A DNA stretch of 64,000 nt from Methylosinus sp. PW1 (GTDB lineage Bacteria; Pseudomonadota; Alphaproteobacteria; Rhizobiales; Beijerinckiaceae): contig NZ_JQNK01000008.1 in NCBI RefSeq assembly GCF_000745215.1, positions 620,001 through 684,000 on the forward strand. The letters are read 5' to 3'. Made by a program: the position numbers and the translations under genes. The notes under the pieces are model-generated. The model saw nothing but the letters and a program-made list of their open reading frames with translations, ran no database searches and was not told the origin of the DNA. This document shows, in pieces, positions 1 to 9,008 of the stretch (position 1 is its first letter; each line of letters opens with the position of its first letter).

Positions 1-84
1 TTTGCGCGTCGCGCGAATATCGTCGAAGACGGCGCGGGCTTCGTCCGAGAGCTCGTCGTCGCCGAGCAGCGTCACAGTGGCCAT
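1..84 (-). CDS. N-terminal fragment of an alkylhydroperoxidase/carboxymuconolactone decarboxylase-like protein (runs off the window)
   Basis: Only the first 28 codons are in the window. The ATG is at 82-84 with a GAGGAAAA ribosome site directly before it on the minus strand. The peptide starts MATVTLLGDDELSDEARAVF and continues with an acidic DDIRATRK stretch. This resembles the start of peroxidase-related AhpD/CMD-family proteins. The CxxC catalytic motif would lie beyond the edge, so the family call is tentative. It is divergent from the secreted protein at 171. Confidence 0.5.
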   Translation of the reverse strand, partial: MATVTLLGDDELSDEARAVFDDIRATRK

Positions 85-170
85 TTTTTCCTCGCTTCGT
101 CGCACATTCGCATTCGGCCTATCATAGCGGCGGCGCGCGCGGCGCGCATGTTTCGAGATGGGGTGGAAAA

Positions 171-665
171 ATGTCGAATGCATCGGCTCGGAGCGCGTCG
201 GCTGCGCTCGTCGTCGCGCTTGTGGGGGTGGCGTCGCCGGCGGCGGCGCAGCAGGGGCGCATTTGGAGCTTCTCTCTCGACGAGGCGAAGCCGCCGATGG
301 CATTTCTCAACTATGGCGTTCCCGAAACGGATGATTCCCTCGGCGGCTTTCATTGCGACGCCCATAGCGGCGCGACGACGCTGTTCATCTCCGAAACCGA
401 CGGCAAGCAGAAGGCCGGCAAGGCCGCGACGGCGATTTTGGCGGTCGGCGACGCGCAGACGAAGGTCGCGGGAAAGCTCGTGCCGAATGAGGAGGCGGGC
501 GTTCCGAGCTTCGAAGGGCGGGTCGCCGCTGATGATCCGATCTTCGCCGCCATGGCGCGCGGGGAGACGCTCATCGTGACGATCGGCGGCTCGAAACAAT
601 CCGCGCCGCTGAAAGGCGCAGCGGAGAAGATCGGCAAATTCGTCGAGGCCTGCAAGAAAAAGTGA
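171..665 (+). CDS. Hypothetical secreted (periplasmic) protein, 164 aa
   Basis: Family not recognised. The first 26 or so residues form a signal peptide: short Ser/Arg-containing head, Ala/Val-rich core (ALVVALVGVASP) and an AAAQQ cleavage region. The mature part is soluble, with a Gly/Thr-rich middle and a basic tail ending in CKKK. It has two cysteines, one in GGFHCDAHSG and one near the C-terminus, which could pair in the periplasm. The ATG at 171 follows a weak GGTGG site. It stands alone between the divergent edge gene and the promoter of the next gene. The secretion call is seen in the sequence; no function can be given. Confidence 0.75.
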   Translation: MSNASARSASAALVVALVGVASPAAAQQGRIWSFSLDEAKPPMAFLNYGVPETDDSLGGFHCDAHSGATTLFISETDGKQKAGKAATAILAVGDAQTKVAGKLVPNEEAGVPSFEGRVAADDPIFAAMARGETLIVTIGGSKQSAPLKGAAEKIGKFVEACKKK

Positions 666-734
666 GCGCCGCGACCTTCGTCGCGCTCGCTCGCCGTGGT
701 TTTCAAGGGGCGCACTGGAAAGGAGCCCGCTGTC

Positions 735-770
735 TCGACAGGGCCGATAAAATCGTTATAATCTATCGGC
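735..770 (+). promoter_or_regulatory. Sigma70-type promoter with an overlapping palindrome
   Basis: A TCGACA -35 box (735-740) and a perfect TATAAT -10 box (757-762) are separated by 16 bp. An inverted repeat, GCCGATA at 743-749 and TATCGGC at 764-770, brackets the -10 box, so a bound protein would block RNA polymerase. Transcription would start near 769, which favours the ATG at 793 over the upstream in-frame TTG at 772. Confidence 0.6.
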
Positions 771-792
771 TTTGTATATTGTAGGCTCCGAC

Positions 793-3012
793 ATGCGCTT
801 CACAGGTTTTCTCGCTTTCGCCGCGACGCTCGGCGGCGCGCTGCTTCCCTTCGCTGCCCATGGGCAGGCGCAACGCGTCGAGATCGACGCCGACGCCATC
901 GGCGGCGTGGTGACGAGCCGATTCGGGCCGGAGGCGGGCGTCTGGGTCATCGCCGAGACGACCGAGCTCGGCACGCGCTACGCCAAGATCGTCGTGACCG
1001 ACGATCTTGGCCGCTATGTCATTCCCGATCTGCCCAAGGCGCATTATCGCGTGTGGACGCGCGGCTATGGGCTGGTGGATTCCAAGAAGATCGCCGCCGA
1101 GCCGGGCAAGCTCGTCGATCATGAGGCTTCCGTCGCGCCGAGCCTCGAGGCGGCGGCGCAATATTACCCGCCGATCTACTGGCTCTCGCTGCTGCGCGTG
1201 CCGGACAAGGCCAAATTCCCCGGCACGGGGCCGTCCGGCAATGGCGTGCCGGAGAATTTCAAATCGCAGGAGCAATGGCTCGATCTCGTCAAGACCAATG
1301 GCTGCGGGCCGTGCCACCAGCTCGGCAATTATGCGACGCGCACCATATCGCCGGCGCTCGGCCATTTCGAGACGTCGCAGGAGGCCTGGGCGCGGCGCCT
1401 GCGCTCCGGTCAGGCGGGGTCGGCGATGGTCAACACGATTTCCCGTCTCGATACGACCGACGGCGGTCAGCTGGCGCTGTTCGCCGATTGGACCGATCGC
1501 ATAAAGGCCGGCGAGCTGCCGCATGAGACGCCGCCGCGCCCCTCCGGCGTCGAGCGCAATATCGTCGTCACCGTGCGCGAATGGGCCTCGCCCAAACATT
1601 ATCTGCATGATCTCGCCATCACCGACAAGCGCAAGCCGACCGTCAACGCCAAGGGCCTCATCTATGGCGCGACGGAGCTCGGCAGCGACGACATTCCGGT
1701 GATCGATCCGCAGACGAACAAGAAATGGCTCATCGACGCCAAGGTGCGCGACGCCGATACGCCGTCTTCTCTGCTCGGCAATCCGGTGGTCGATCCTTCG
1801 CCCTATTTGGGAAGCGAGGCGATCTGGAACAGCAAGTTCAACGCGCATACGCCGACATTGGACGAGACGGGAAAAATCTATTTCGCCGCGCAGGCGCGCG
1901 CGCCGAAGAATGCGCCCGCCTTCTGCGACAAGAATTCGTCGCTGCGCTCGGCGCAGCTCTATCCGCTCTCGGCGCGGCCCGAAGGTTTCTCGGGCGGTCA
2001 GCGTCAGGTGACGATCTATGATCCGGCGACGAAGCAATTCTCCTTCATCGACACCTGCTTTTCCTCGCATCATCTGAATTTCGCCGAGGATGCGAATAAT
2101 ACGCTGTGGCTCAACACGCTCGGCTCTCCCGATCTCGCCGTCGTCGGCTGGGTGGATACGAAGAAATTCCTCGCGACCGGCGACGCCGCTTCGTCGCAGG
2201 GCTGGACGCCGCTCGTCGTCGACACCAATGGAAACAGCAAGCGCGACGAGGGCTATAACCAGCCGGGCAAGCCGGTCGATCCGGCCAAGGACACGCGCGT
2301 TCCGCTCAATTACTACAGCATTTCCTGGAGCCCGCTCGACGGCTCGGTGTGGGGGTCGAGCCTCGCCTTTCCCGGCTATGCGGTGCGTCTCGCGCCCGGC
2401 GCCAATCCGCCGGAGACGGCGCTGGCGGAGGTCTATAAGGTTCCCGCGCCCGGCTACGGAATTCGCGGCGCCGATGTGGATCGCCACGGCGTTTTCTGGG
2501 CGGCGCTCGGCAGCGGCCATATAGCGAGCTTCGACCGCCGCAAATGCAAGGGGCCGCTCAACGGGCCGGGCGCCGAGAAGGGCGAGAAATGCCCGGAGGG
2601 CTGGAGCTTCTACCCGCTGCCGGGGCCGGGTTTCGCCGGCGCGGCGGGCGCCGCCGAGACGCCCTATTATCTGTGGGTCGATCAGCACGATATTCTCGGC
2701 CTCGGCGCCGATACGCCGATCGCCACAGGCAATCAGTCGGATTCGCTGCATGCGCTGGTCGGCGGCCGGATCTTCGAGCTGCGCGTGCCTTATCCGCTCG
2801 GCTTCTACGCCAAGGGAGTCGACGGCCGCATCGACGATGCGAAAGCCGGCTGGAAGGGCAGGGGCCTCTGGGTCACTTCCGGCAATCGCACGCCCTATCA
2901 CATAGAGGCGATCGACGCCCCGGCGCCCGGCGCGCCGGGCGCGACGCCCGCCGCCTATTCGAGCCCGCTGGTGGTGAATTTCCAGCTGCGGCCCGATCCG
3001 CTCGCGCATTGA
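793..3012 (+). CDS. Secreted protein with carboxypeptidase-regulatory-like domain, CXXCH haem site and streptogramin-lyase-like beta-propeller
   Basis: 739 aa. The signal peptide is MRFTGFLAFAATLGGALLPF with cleavage near AHGQA. Residues about 30-110 look like a carboxypeptidase regulatory-like beta-sandwich (VGxVTS..TDDLGRYVIPDLPKAHYRV). One CXXCH motif (C171-G-P-C-H175) would bind c-type haem. The remaining roughly 550 residues carry repeated strand-turn units (VIDPQTNKKW, VTIYDPATKQFSFIDTC, VNTLG-like, GIRGADVDRHGVFWAALGSGHI) typical of Vgb/streptogramin-lyase-like propellers. Large proteins of this architecture occur in proteobacteria but their substrate is unknown to me. It probably acts in the periplasm. 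The start was chosen from the promoter position and the signal peptide. A membrane protein follows 39 bp downstream and is probably cotranscribed. Confidence 0.75.
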   Translation: MRFTGFLAFAATLGGALLPFAAHGQAQRVEIDADAIGGVVTSRFGPEAGVWVIAETTELGTRYAKIVVTDDLGRYVIPDLPKAHYRVWTRGYGLVDSKKIAAEPGKLVDHEASVAPSLEAAAQYYPPIYWLSLLRVPDKAKFPGTGPSGNGVPENFKSQEQWLDLVKTNGCGPCHQLGNYATRTISPALGHFETSQEAWARRLRSGQAGSAMVNTISRLDTTDGGQLALFADWTDRIKAGELPHETPPRPSGVERNIVVTVREWASPKHYLHDLAITDKRKPTVNAKGLIYGATELGSDDIPVIDPQTNKKWLIDAKVRDADTPSSLLGNPVVDPSPYLGSEAIWNSKFNAHTPTLDETGKIYFAAQARAPKNAPAFCDKNSSLRSAQLYPLSARPEGFSGGQRQVTIYDPATKQFSFIDTCFSSHHLNFAEDANNTLWLNTLGSPDLAVVGWVDTKKFLATGDAASSQGWTPLVVDTNGNSKRDEGYNQPGKPVDPAKDTRVPLNYYSISWSPLDGSVWGSSLAFPGYAVRLAPGANPPETALAEVYKVPAPGYGIRGADVDRHGVFWAALGSGHIASFDRRKCKGPLNGPGAEKGEKCPEGWSFYPLPGPGFAGAAGAAETPYYLWVDQHDILGLGADTPIATGNQSDSLHALVGGRIFELRVPYPLGFYAKGVDGRIDDAKAGWKGRGLWVTSGNRTPYHIEAIDAPAPGAPGATPAAYSSPLVVNFQLRPDPLAH

Positions 3013-3051
3013 GCGCGCTATCCGCTCCTTCTCACGTCAAAGGTCGATCCC

Positions 3052-3795
3052 ATGAGCGAAGCCGTCGATAGCCTACCCGTCGCCTCCAAAATTCGTCTGC
3101 CGAAACAAGGCTGGTTCGTCGGGCTCGGCGTCCTGCTGCTGCTCGTCGGCTTTGCGCCGACCTTCTATCTGAAGCCGGTCTTCGGCGCCGGCAAGCCGCT
3201 GACGCTGCTCGTGCTCGCGCATGGCGTGACGACGACGGCCTGGCTCGCCGTGTTCATCTATCAATATGTCGCCGCGAGCAGAGGAGCGCTGAAGAATCAT
3301 CGCACGGTCGGCGTGATCGGCGCGGTCCTCTTCGGCCTCGTCATCGCATTGTCGATCGTCACGGCGGTGGGACGCGTCGCCGCGGCGAATCCGCAGGTCG
3401 CGGGAACGGCGCCATTGATCGGCCTCGCCTATCCTTTCTGGGTGATCGCCGAGGTCGCCTTCTTCGGCGTCGGGGCTTTCGTCACCGTCCGGCGTCCCGA
3501 GTGGCACCGGCATTTTCAGCTGGCGAGCTTCTTCACCTTCATCGCGCCGGCGACGGCGCGCGCGCTGCGCTTCGTCATTCCGGGCGGCCCGGCGGTGACT
3601 TATGGATCGCTGCTGATCTCGCTTCTGCTCTATGTCGGCGCGAGCCGTCTCGACGACGGCGCCGGAAAATTGTCGCGCGCGGCGCTGGTCGCCATCGGCG
3701 TTCAGCTCGCGGCGGCGGCGCTCCTCTTCGCCAGCCTCTCCGGCGCGGATCCTTGGCTGTGGTTCGCTTCCGCCATCACGGGCTATTCTTTGTAA
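3052..3795 (+). CDS. Hypothetical inner-membrane protein, about 7 transmembrane segments
   Basis: 247 aa and strongly hydrophobic. Likely helices lie near residues 22-42, 53-75, 88-108, 125-147, 160-180, 190-207 and 215-240. Polar loops carry histidines and arginines (LAHGVTTTAWLAVF, KNHRTVGVIG, RRPEWHRHFQLASF). This spacing resembles small haem-binding or DUF2306-like membrane proteins, but the family is not certain. It lies just downstream of the CXXCH propeller protein and could be its membrane partner; this is inference from position. The stop TAA (3793-3795) directly abuts the stop of the convergent LysR gene with no gap. Confidence 0.7.
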   Translation: MSEAVDSLPVASKIRLPKQGWFVGLGVLLLLVGFAPTFYLKPVFGAGKPLTLLVLAHGVTTTAWLAVFIYQYVAASRGALKNHRTVGVIGAVLFGLVIALSIVTAVGRVAAANPQVAGTAPLIGLAYPFWVIAEVAFFGVGAFVTVRRPEWHRHFQLASFFTFIAPATARALRFVIPGGPAVTYGSLLISLLLYVGASRLDDGAGKLSRAALVAIGVQLAAAALLFASLSGADPWLWFASAITGYSL

Positions 3796-4695
3796 TCAGA
3801 ATATTCCTTCGATGCGGCGCAGCGCCGGCGTGGCGAAATCCACGAAGGCGCGCACCGCGGGCCGCAGGAATTTCTGCGAAGGATAGACGAGAAAGAATTC
3901 GCTCGGCTCGATCTCGTGATCGGGCAATGCTTGGATCAATGCGCCGCTGCGCAGCTCTTCGGCGACGAGCAGGAGCTGTGTGGTGGCGACGCCGCGGCCG
4001 GCGCGCAGCGCCTCGATGAGAACCTGCGCGCTATTGGTCGTGAGCTTCGGCCGAACCGCTATGTCTTCCGTATTGTCGCCCTTGCGAAGACGCAGCGCGC
4101 CATTGCGCAGCGACGCATCGGTGACGAGAAGATCGTGCGCGGCGAGATCGGCGGGCGTGCGTAGAGGCGCTGCGCGCGCGAGATAGGCGGGCGCGGCGAC
4201 GAGGATGCGCCGGCTGAAGCCGATGCGCTTTTGAATCAGCGATTGTTCTCTCGGTCGGCCCATGCGCAGCGCGAGGTCGATATTCTCGAAAATGAGATCG
4301 ACCGGACGATTTTCGAGCGACAGAGCCACGGCGACGGAAGGATGCGCGTCCTGAAACGCCATCGCGATGCGAAACAAATGTCTTTCGCCGATGCAGCTCG
4401 GGCCATGCAGGCGCAATTCTCCAGCGATCGCCGCGCCGTCGTCGCGAAGACTTTCGAGCGCGGCGTCTATTGCCGCGAGCGGGCCGCCAGCGGCCTCATA
4501 GAGCGCGAGGCCTCTCGCCGTGGGACGCAGCGCGCGCGGGCCGCGCTCCAGCAGGCGCGCGCCGGCATGCGCTTCGAGATTGCGTAGCATTTTGCTGACA
4601 GCAGGTTGCGACACGCCGAGGTCGGCGGCCGCGGCGGTCATCGAGCCGCGCTCGACGATGCGGATGAAAGCGCGAAGGGCGGCGGCGAGGTCCAT
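3796..4695 (-). CDS. LysR-family transcriptional regulator
   Basis: 299 aa, the usual LTTR length. The N-terminal winged helix-turn-helix is clear (FIRIVERGSMTAAAADLGVS, then QPAVSKMLRNLEAHAGARLLER, residues 10-60). A two-lobed LysR effector domain follows, with the conserved PVDLIFENIDLALRMG segment near residue 130. It is divergent from a Tat-exported hydrolase with a 94 bp gap that holds a perfect 15 bp palindrome, so it probably controls that gene and itself. The ligand is unknown. Confidence 0.9.
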   Translation of the reverse strand: MDLAAALRAFIRIVERGSMTAAAADLGVSQPAVSKMLRNLEAHAGARLLERGPRALRPTARGLALYEAAGGPLAAIDAALESLRDDGAAIAGELRLHGPSCIGERHLFRIAMAFQDAHPSVAVALSLENRPVDLIFENIDLALRMGRPREQSLIQKRIGFSRRILVAAPAYLARAAPLRTPADLAAHDLLVTDASLRNGALRLRKGDNTEDIAVRPKLTTNSAQVLIEALRAGRGVATTQLLLVAEELRSGALIQALPDHEIEPSEFFLVYPSQKFLRPAVRAFVDFATPALRRIEGIF

Positions 4696-4697
4696 GC

Positions 4698-4712
4698 ATA
4701 ACTTTTAGTTAT
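4698..4712. promoter_or_regulatory. Candidate LysR operator (perfect 6-3-6 palindrome)
   Basis: ATAACTTTTAGTTAT is a perfect inverted repeat and contains the T-N11-A spacing typical of LysR sites. It starts 3 bp upstream of the lysR start codon, in the divergent gap with the hydrolase gene. A TATAAT at 4710-4715 overlaps it. Confidence 0.55.
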
Positions 4713-4789
4713 AATAACTCGATCTGCCCATTCGATAGACGCATGAGCGACGATCGGCAACTCTCGCGAAGCTTTCGAGGGAGGAGAGG

Positions 4790-5710
4790 ATGACGATCGA
4801 CAGACGGGCGTTTCTGGCCGCCGCTGGAGCCGTCGCGACGCAGGGATTCGTGGGGGCGTGGGCCGAGGAGGCGCGGCTTTTGCCGCTGGGGGCGGAGAGC
4901 CATTCGCTCACGCTCGACGGCGCGCGGCTGCATTTCGTCACAATGGGCGCGGGACCCACGGTCGTGCTGTTGCATGGCTGGCCGCAGACATGGTTCGCCT
5001 GGCGCGCGACGATGGAGCGTCTGGCGCCTCGCTTCACCGTCGTCGCGCCGGATCTTCGTGGCCTCGGCCTGTCCGAGCCTGCGCAGTCCTATGACAAGCG
5101 CGCGGTCGCCGGGGACATCGCTACGCTGATCGATCGCGTGGCGGGCGGGAGGGCGCATGTGATCGGCCATGACATGGGCGGCAAGGCGGCCTTCATGCTC
5201 GCGCTGCTCCATGCGGAGAAAGTGGAGCGTCTCGTCCTCGTCGACTGCCTCGTTCCGGGAACCGAGAATATGGACGCGCGGCGCGGCGGCGCTTGGCACT
5301 ACGGCTTTCACATGGCGCGCGACATTCCCGAGCTGCTGACGCGCGGACGCGAGAGGGATTATATCGCCGCGCAAATTCGCGCCTGGTCGCATCGCAAGGA
5401 CGCGGTCGGCGCGGCGGCGATCGACGAATTCGCGCGCCATTATGCGAGGCCGGGCGGCATGACCGCGGGCTTCGACTATTATCGCGCGCTGCCCGAGGAT
5501 GCGCGTCTGGCAGAGAGCCTTTCGGATCGCAGGCTCGACATGCCGGTTCTCGCGATCGCCGGACGACATGGAGTCGGGCCGCGACTCGCCGAAGCGCTGG
5601 CGCCGCGGACGCGAGCGCTCGCCTCTGTCATCGTCGAGGAGAGCGGCCATTTCGTTCCCGACGAGGCGCCGGAGACATTTTTTCGCGAAGTCGAGCAGTT
5701 TCTCGCGTGA
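4790..5710 (+). CDS. Tat-exported alpha/beta-hydrolase, epoxide hydrolase/haloalkane dehalogenase-like
   Basis: 306 aa. The N-terminus has a twin-arginine-like export signal (DRRAFLAAAGAVAT). The core shows the alpha/beta-hydrolase landmarks: oxyanion-hole H62-G-W-P, nucleophile elbow GHDMGG with Asp128, and a late catalytic His287 in EESGHFVPDEAPE. An Asp nucleophile with an HGWP loop points to the epoxide hydrolase/dehalogenase branch rather than esterases, which use Ser. A cap domain lies between residues about 150 and 240. It is divergent from the LysR gene at 3796-4695. The natural substrate cannot be read from the sequence. Confidence 0.85.
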   Translation: MTIDRRAFLAAAGAVATQGFVGAWAEEARLLPLGAESHSLTLDGARLHFVTMGAGPTVVLLHGWPQTWFAWRATMERLAPRFTVVAPDLRGLGLSEPAQSYDKRAVAGDIATLIDRVAGGRAHVIGHDMGGKAAFMLALLHAEKVERLVLVDCLVPGTENMDARRGGAWHYGFHMARDIPELLTRGRERDYIAAQIRAWSHRKDAVGAAAIDEFARHYARPGGMTAGFDYYRALPEDARLAESLSDRRLDMPVLAIAGRHGVGPRLAEALAPRTRALASVIVEESGHFVPDEAPETFFREVEQFLA

Positions 5711-5738
5711 TGCGCGAGATGGCCGAGACGCCGCCCCA

Positions 5739-6971
5739 CTACCGCGCCCGTCGCACCACCAGCACGGCGTTGATGCCGCCGAAGGCGAAGGAATTGGACA
5801 TGGCGGCGCGCATCGGCACGCGGCGCGCCTCGTGCGGCACGGGGTCCACCGGGCATTTGGGGTCCGGCGCCTTGAAATGGATCGTCGGCGGAGCGAGCTG
5901 CTCGCGCAGGGCGTTGATCGTGATGGCGAGCTCGAGCGCGCCGGAGGAGCCCAGCGCATGGCCGTGGATCGGCTTGGTCGAGGAGACCGGCAGACGCGCG
6001 CCACACTCGCCGAAGACGCGCAGGATCGCTTCCGACTCGGTGATGTCATTGGCGTAGGTGCCGGTGCCATGGGCGTTGAGATAATCGATATCGTCGGGCG
6101 TGAGGCCGGCGCTCTCCAGCGCTTGCCGCATGGCGGAGGAGGGGCCTTCGACATTGGGCCGCAGAGGATCGAAAGCGTCGCTCGTCGTGCCATAGCCTGC
6201 GAGCTCGCAGAGCGGCGCATGGCCGCGGGAATGCGCGAGCTCCTCCGTCTCCAGCACGAAGATCGCCGCGCCCTCGCCGAGCACTATGCCGTTGCGGCCG
6301 GCCGAGAAGGGCCGGCAGAAATCCGGCGTCAGCACGCGCAGCGCCTCCCAGGAGCGTAGCGAGCCATTGATGACGGCCGCCTCCGCCCCGCCGACGATGG
6401 CGCGATCGGCCGCGCCGGAGCGGATCATCTCCAGCCCGACGCCGATCGCCTGGCTCGCCGAGGAGCAGGCGCTGGCGATGGCGAAAGTCGGCCCGTTGCA
6501 GGAAAAGCGCATGCCCAGCATGGTGGGCGCGGCGCTGGGGATGAGGCGCGGCACGGTCAGCGGATCGGCGCGCTCACGCGTGTTGTATTCCTTATGCGCC
6601 TCGTCATCGATGGTCTTGGAGCCGCCTATGCCGGAGCCGATGACGACCGCCGTGCGCGGCCCGGCGATATCCTTGCGCGCGAAGCCCGCCTGCGCCATGG
6701 CCTCGTCGGCGGCGACGATGGCGTATTGGGTGAAAGGGTCGCAATAGGGGAGAATCTCGGGCTCGAGATGGGCCAGCGGATCGAAGTTCTGCGGCTGCGC
6801 GGCGATTTTGATGCGGCCGCCATAGGGGCGCTCGAGCTTCAGCGGGCGGACCTGACATTGGCCGTCGCGCGCCGCCTCCCAAAGTGGCTGCGCCCCGACG
6901 CCGGCGGCCGAAACCGCGCCCATGCCGGAGATCACCACACGTCTCTCGTTCGATTTCACCGCTGTCGCCAA
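5739..6971 (-). CDS. Beta-ketoacyl-ACP synthase II-like (FabF family)
   Basis: 410 aa, full length. This condensing enzyme extends acyl-ACP with malonyl-ACP. The thiolase-fold triad is complete: Cys169 in SACSSASQA, His301 in NAHGTGT and His338 in KPIHGHALGSSG. The start VVISGMGAVSAAGVG matches FabF proteins. No acp or fabG/fabZ gene is next to it, so it may be a second, specialised synthase rather than the housekeeping FabF. It is convergent with the hydrolase gene 28 bp away. A 255 bp gap separates its start from rnpB. Confidence 0.9.
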   Translation of the reverse strand: MATAVKSNERRVVISGMGAVSAAGVGAQPLWEAARDGQCQVRPLKLERPYGGRIKIAAQPQNFDPLAHLEPEILPYCDPFTQYAIVAADEAMAQAGFARKDIAGPRTAVVIGSGIGGSKTIDDEAHKEYNTRERADPLTVPRLIPSAAPTMLGMRFSCNGPTFAIASACSSASQAIGVGLEMIRSGAADRAIVGGAEAAVINGSLRSWEALRVLTPDFCRPFSAGRNGIVLGEGAAIFVLETEELAHSRGHAPLCELAGYGTTSDAFDPLRPNVEGPSSAMRQALESAGLTPDDIDYLNAHGTGTYANDITESEAILRVFGECGARLPVSSTKPIHGHALGSSGALELAITINALREQLAPPTIHFKAPDPKCPVDPVPHEARRVPMRAAMSNSFAFGGINAVLVVRRAR

Positions 6972-7190
6972 AATAGAAATTCGCTCCGTTGCCGCCGTCT
7001 CCAGTCCGACGGGACCAGACGTTAATCCTTTTTGCCGTCACGGTCGCCTCACGCGCAAGCAGAGGTCCCCGCTTTTCCCCGAAAAGGCGCGTGGCGCGGC
7101 GCCGCAGCGGTCTCTACTCGGCTGAATCATAAGTGGTTCTACTGATGCGTGCGGATCTGCGCAGCCGCGGCCGCTGGTTTTTGCGGCGTC

Positions 7191-7219
7191 TTGACCTTCC
7201 GCGCCGGGCTGCCTATTGG
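7191..7219 (+). promoter_or_regulatory. Promoter of rnpB
   Basis: TTGACC (7191-7196), a 17 bp spacer, then TATTGG (7214-7219). The spacing places the start site at about 7226-7227, exactly where the first stem of RNase P RNA begins. Confidence 0.65.
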
Positions 7220-7226
7220 CTCATCA

Positions 7227-7617
<391 letters not shown>

Positions 7618-7997
7618 GATTTTATCGAGCGAGGGGAGGAGCGGGCAGGGAGCAGGTCGTCTATTCCCGGCTCGCCAGCCCCCGCCTTGCCTAACGCGAA
7701 ATGCGCGGCCCGCGCCCGCGTCAACGCTCTCTTAACCCTGACGACGGCTAATAATCGCAAGCGCCGCGCCGCCCGCGCCGCTCCAGTCGTCCGTGGTCTT
7801 TCATGATATGCGTTGTTGTTCAGAGCGATGACACGTTTCTCCGGGAGAAGTCGCGCCCGCGCCTTTCGCGCGTCGGCGCTTTCGCGTCTGCGCGCGGGCT
7901 CGGCGGACGGCCGCGTCGACGCCAAATATCCGCCCTGGAGGGCGCGTCCGACGGGCGCGGACCGGCCCTGCGGCGACATTTTCGGATCGGAGGAGAA
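7618..7997. other. 380 bp gap between rnpB and rsmH, no recognisable gene
   Basis: This is where mraZ normally precedes rsmH. No frame gives an MraZ-like peptide; the open frames are Arg-rich with no conserved motif. The dcw promoter should lie here but no convincing -35/-10 pair is visible. The left part has a short less GC-rich stretch near 7728-7760. The last bases form the rsmH ribosome site. Confidence 0.5.
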
Positions 7998-9008
7998 ATG
8001 AAGGCGAGCGGCGCTGAGCGGCATGTTCCCGTGCTGCTCGAGGAGGCGGTCGCCGCCCTCGCGCCACAGGCGGGCGGCGTCTATCTGGACGCCACCTTCG
8101 GCGCCGGCGGCTACACGCGCGCCTTGCTGGCGCATGAGGGCACACGCGTGCTGGCGCTCGATCGCGACCCGAGCGCCATAAGGGGCGGCTATGCGCTGGT
8201 GGAGGCGGCCGGCGGGCGGCTGACCCTGGTCGAGGCGCGCTTCTCCGAGTTGGCGCAGGTCGCCGAGCGCGCGGGATTGGCACCGCTCGATGGAATCGTC
8301 GCCGACATAGGCGTCTCCTCCATGCAATTCGACGAGGCGGCGCGCGGCTTCTCCTTCCGCAATGACGGGCCGCTCGACATGCGCATGGAGGGGCGCGGAC
8401 CGAGCGCCGCCGACATCGTCGCGGATGCCGAGGAAGAGGCGCTCGCCGATATTTTGTATCACTATGGCGAGGAGCGCGCCTCGCGCCGCATCGCCCGCGC
8501 CATCGTCAAGGCGCGCGAGGCCGGCCGCATAGAGACGACGCGCGCGCTGGCGCAGATCATCGAGCGCGCCGCGCCCGGAAAGCCGGGCGACATTCATCCG
8601 GCGACGAGGAGCTTTCAGGCGCTGCGCATCGCCGTCAATGACGAGCTGGGCGAGCTGGTGGCCGCGCTCGGCGCCGCCGAGCGGGCGTTGAAGCCGGGCG
8701 GCCGGCTGGCCGTGGTGACGTTTCACTCGCTCGAAGATCGCATCGTCAAGCAATTCCTAGGCGAGCGCTCGGGCCGCGGCGAGACGCGCTCGCGCCGCCT
8801 GCCGGGCGAGCCAATCCCGCCGCCGCCCACCTTCATCAGCGAAGGGCGGCAGCCGGTGACGCCTTCGGACCGCGAAATCGCCGCAAATCCGCGCGCGCGC
8901 TCCGCCAAGCTGCGCTTTGCGACGCGAACGGACGCGCCGGCGCGCGCGATCGACGAGTCTCTGGCGCGTCTCGCCCGCCTGCCGGAACGCGCGAAAGGAA
9001 GACGCTGA
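7998..9008 (+). CDS. rsmH: 16S rRNA (cytosine-1402-N4)-methyltransferase
   Basis: 336 aa SAM-dependent methyltransferase that modifies C1402 in the ribosomal P site. It opens with [15 protein letters not shown], then the SAM loop [44 protein letters not shown] and [15 protein letters not shown], all RsmH signatures. The ATG at 7998 has a GGAGGAGA ribosome site. The open frame extends 65 codons upstream without similarity, so that part is excluded. It is the first dcw gene here. Its TGA overlaps the ftsL ATG by one base, which suggests translational coupling. Confidence 0.95.
   Translation: MKASGAERHVPVLLEEAVAALAPQAGGVYLDATFGAGGYTRALLAHEGTRVLALDRDPSAIRGGYALVEAAGGRLTLVEARFSELAQVAERAGLAPLDGIVADIGVSSMQFDEAARGFSFRNDGPLDMRMEGRGPSAADIVADAEEEALADILYHYGEERASRRIARAIVKAREAGRIETTRALAQIIERAAPGKPGDIHPATRSFQALRIAVNDELGELVAALGAAERALKPGGRLAVVTFHSLEDRIVKQFLGERSGRGETRSRRLPGEPIPPPPTFISEGRQPVTPSDREIAANPRARSAKLRFATRTDAPARAIDESLARLARLPERAKGRR

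Noticed and set aside
763-3009. Minus-strand open frame of 748 codons opposite the propeller gene
   Set aside because: Arg/Ala-rich with no motif, no ribosome site and no homology pattern. It mirrors the GC-rich codon positions of the real gene on the plus strand.
7803-7997. In-frame extension upstream of rsmH as an N-terminal domain or degenerate mraZ
   Set aside because: Begins without ATG, Arg-rich, no MraZ motif; rsmH homologues start at the 7998 ATG with a strong ribosome site.
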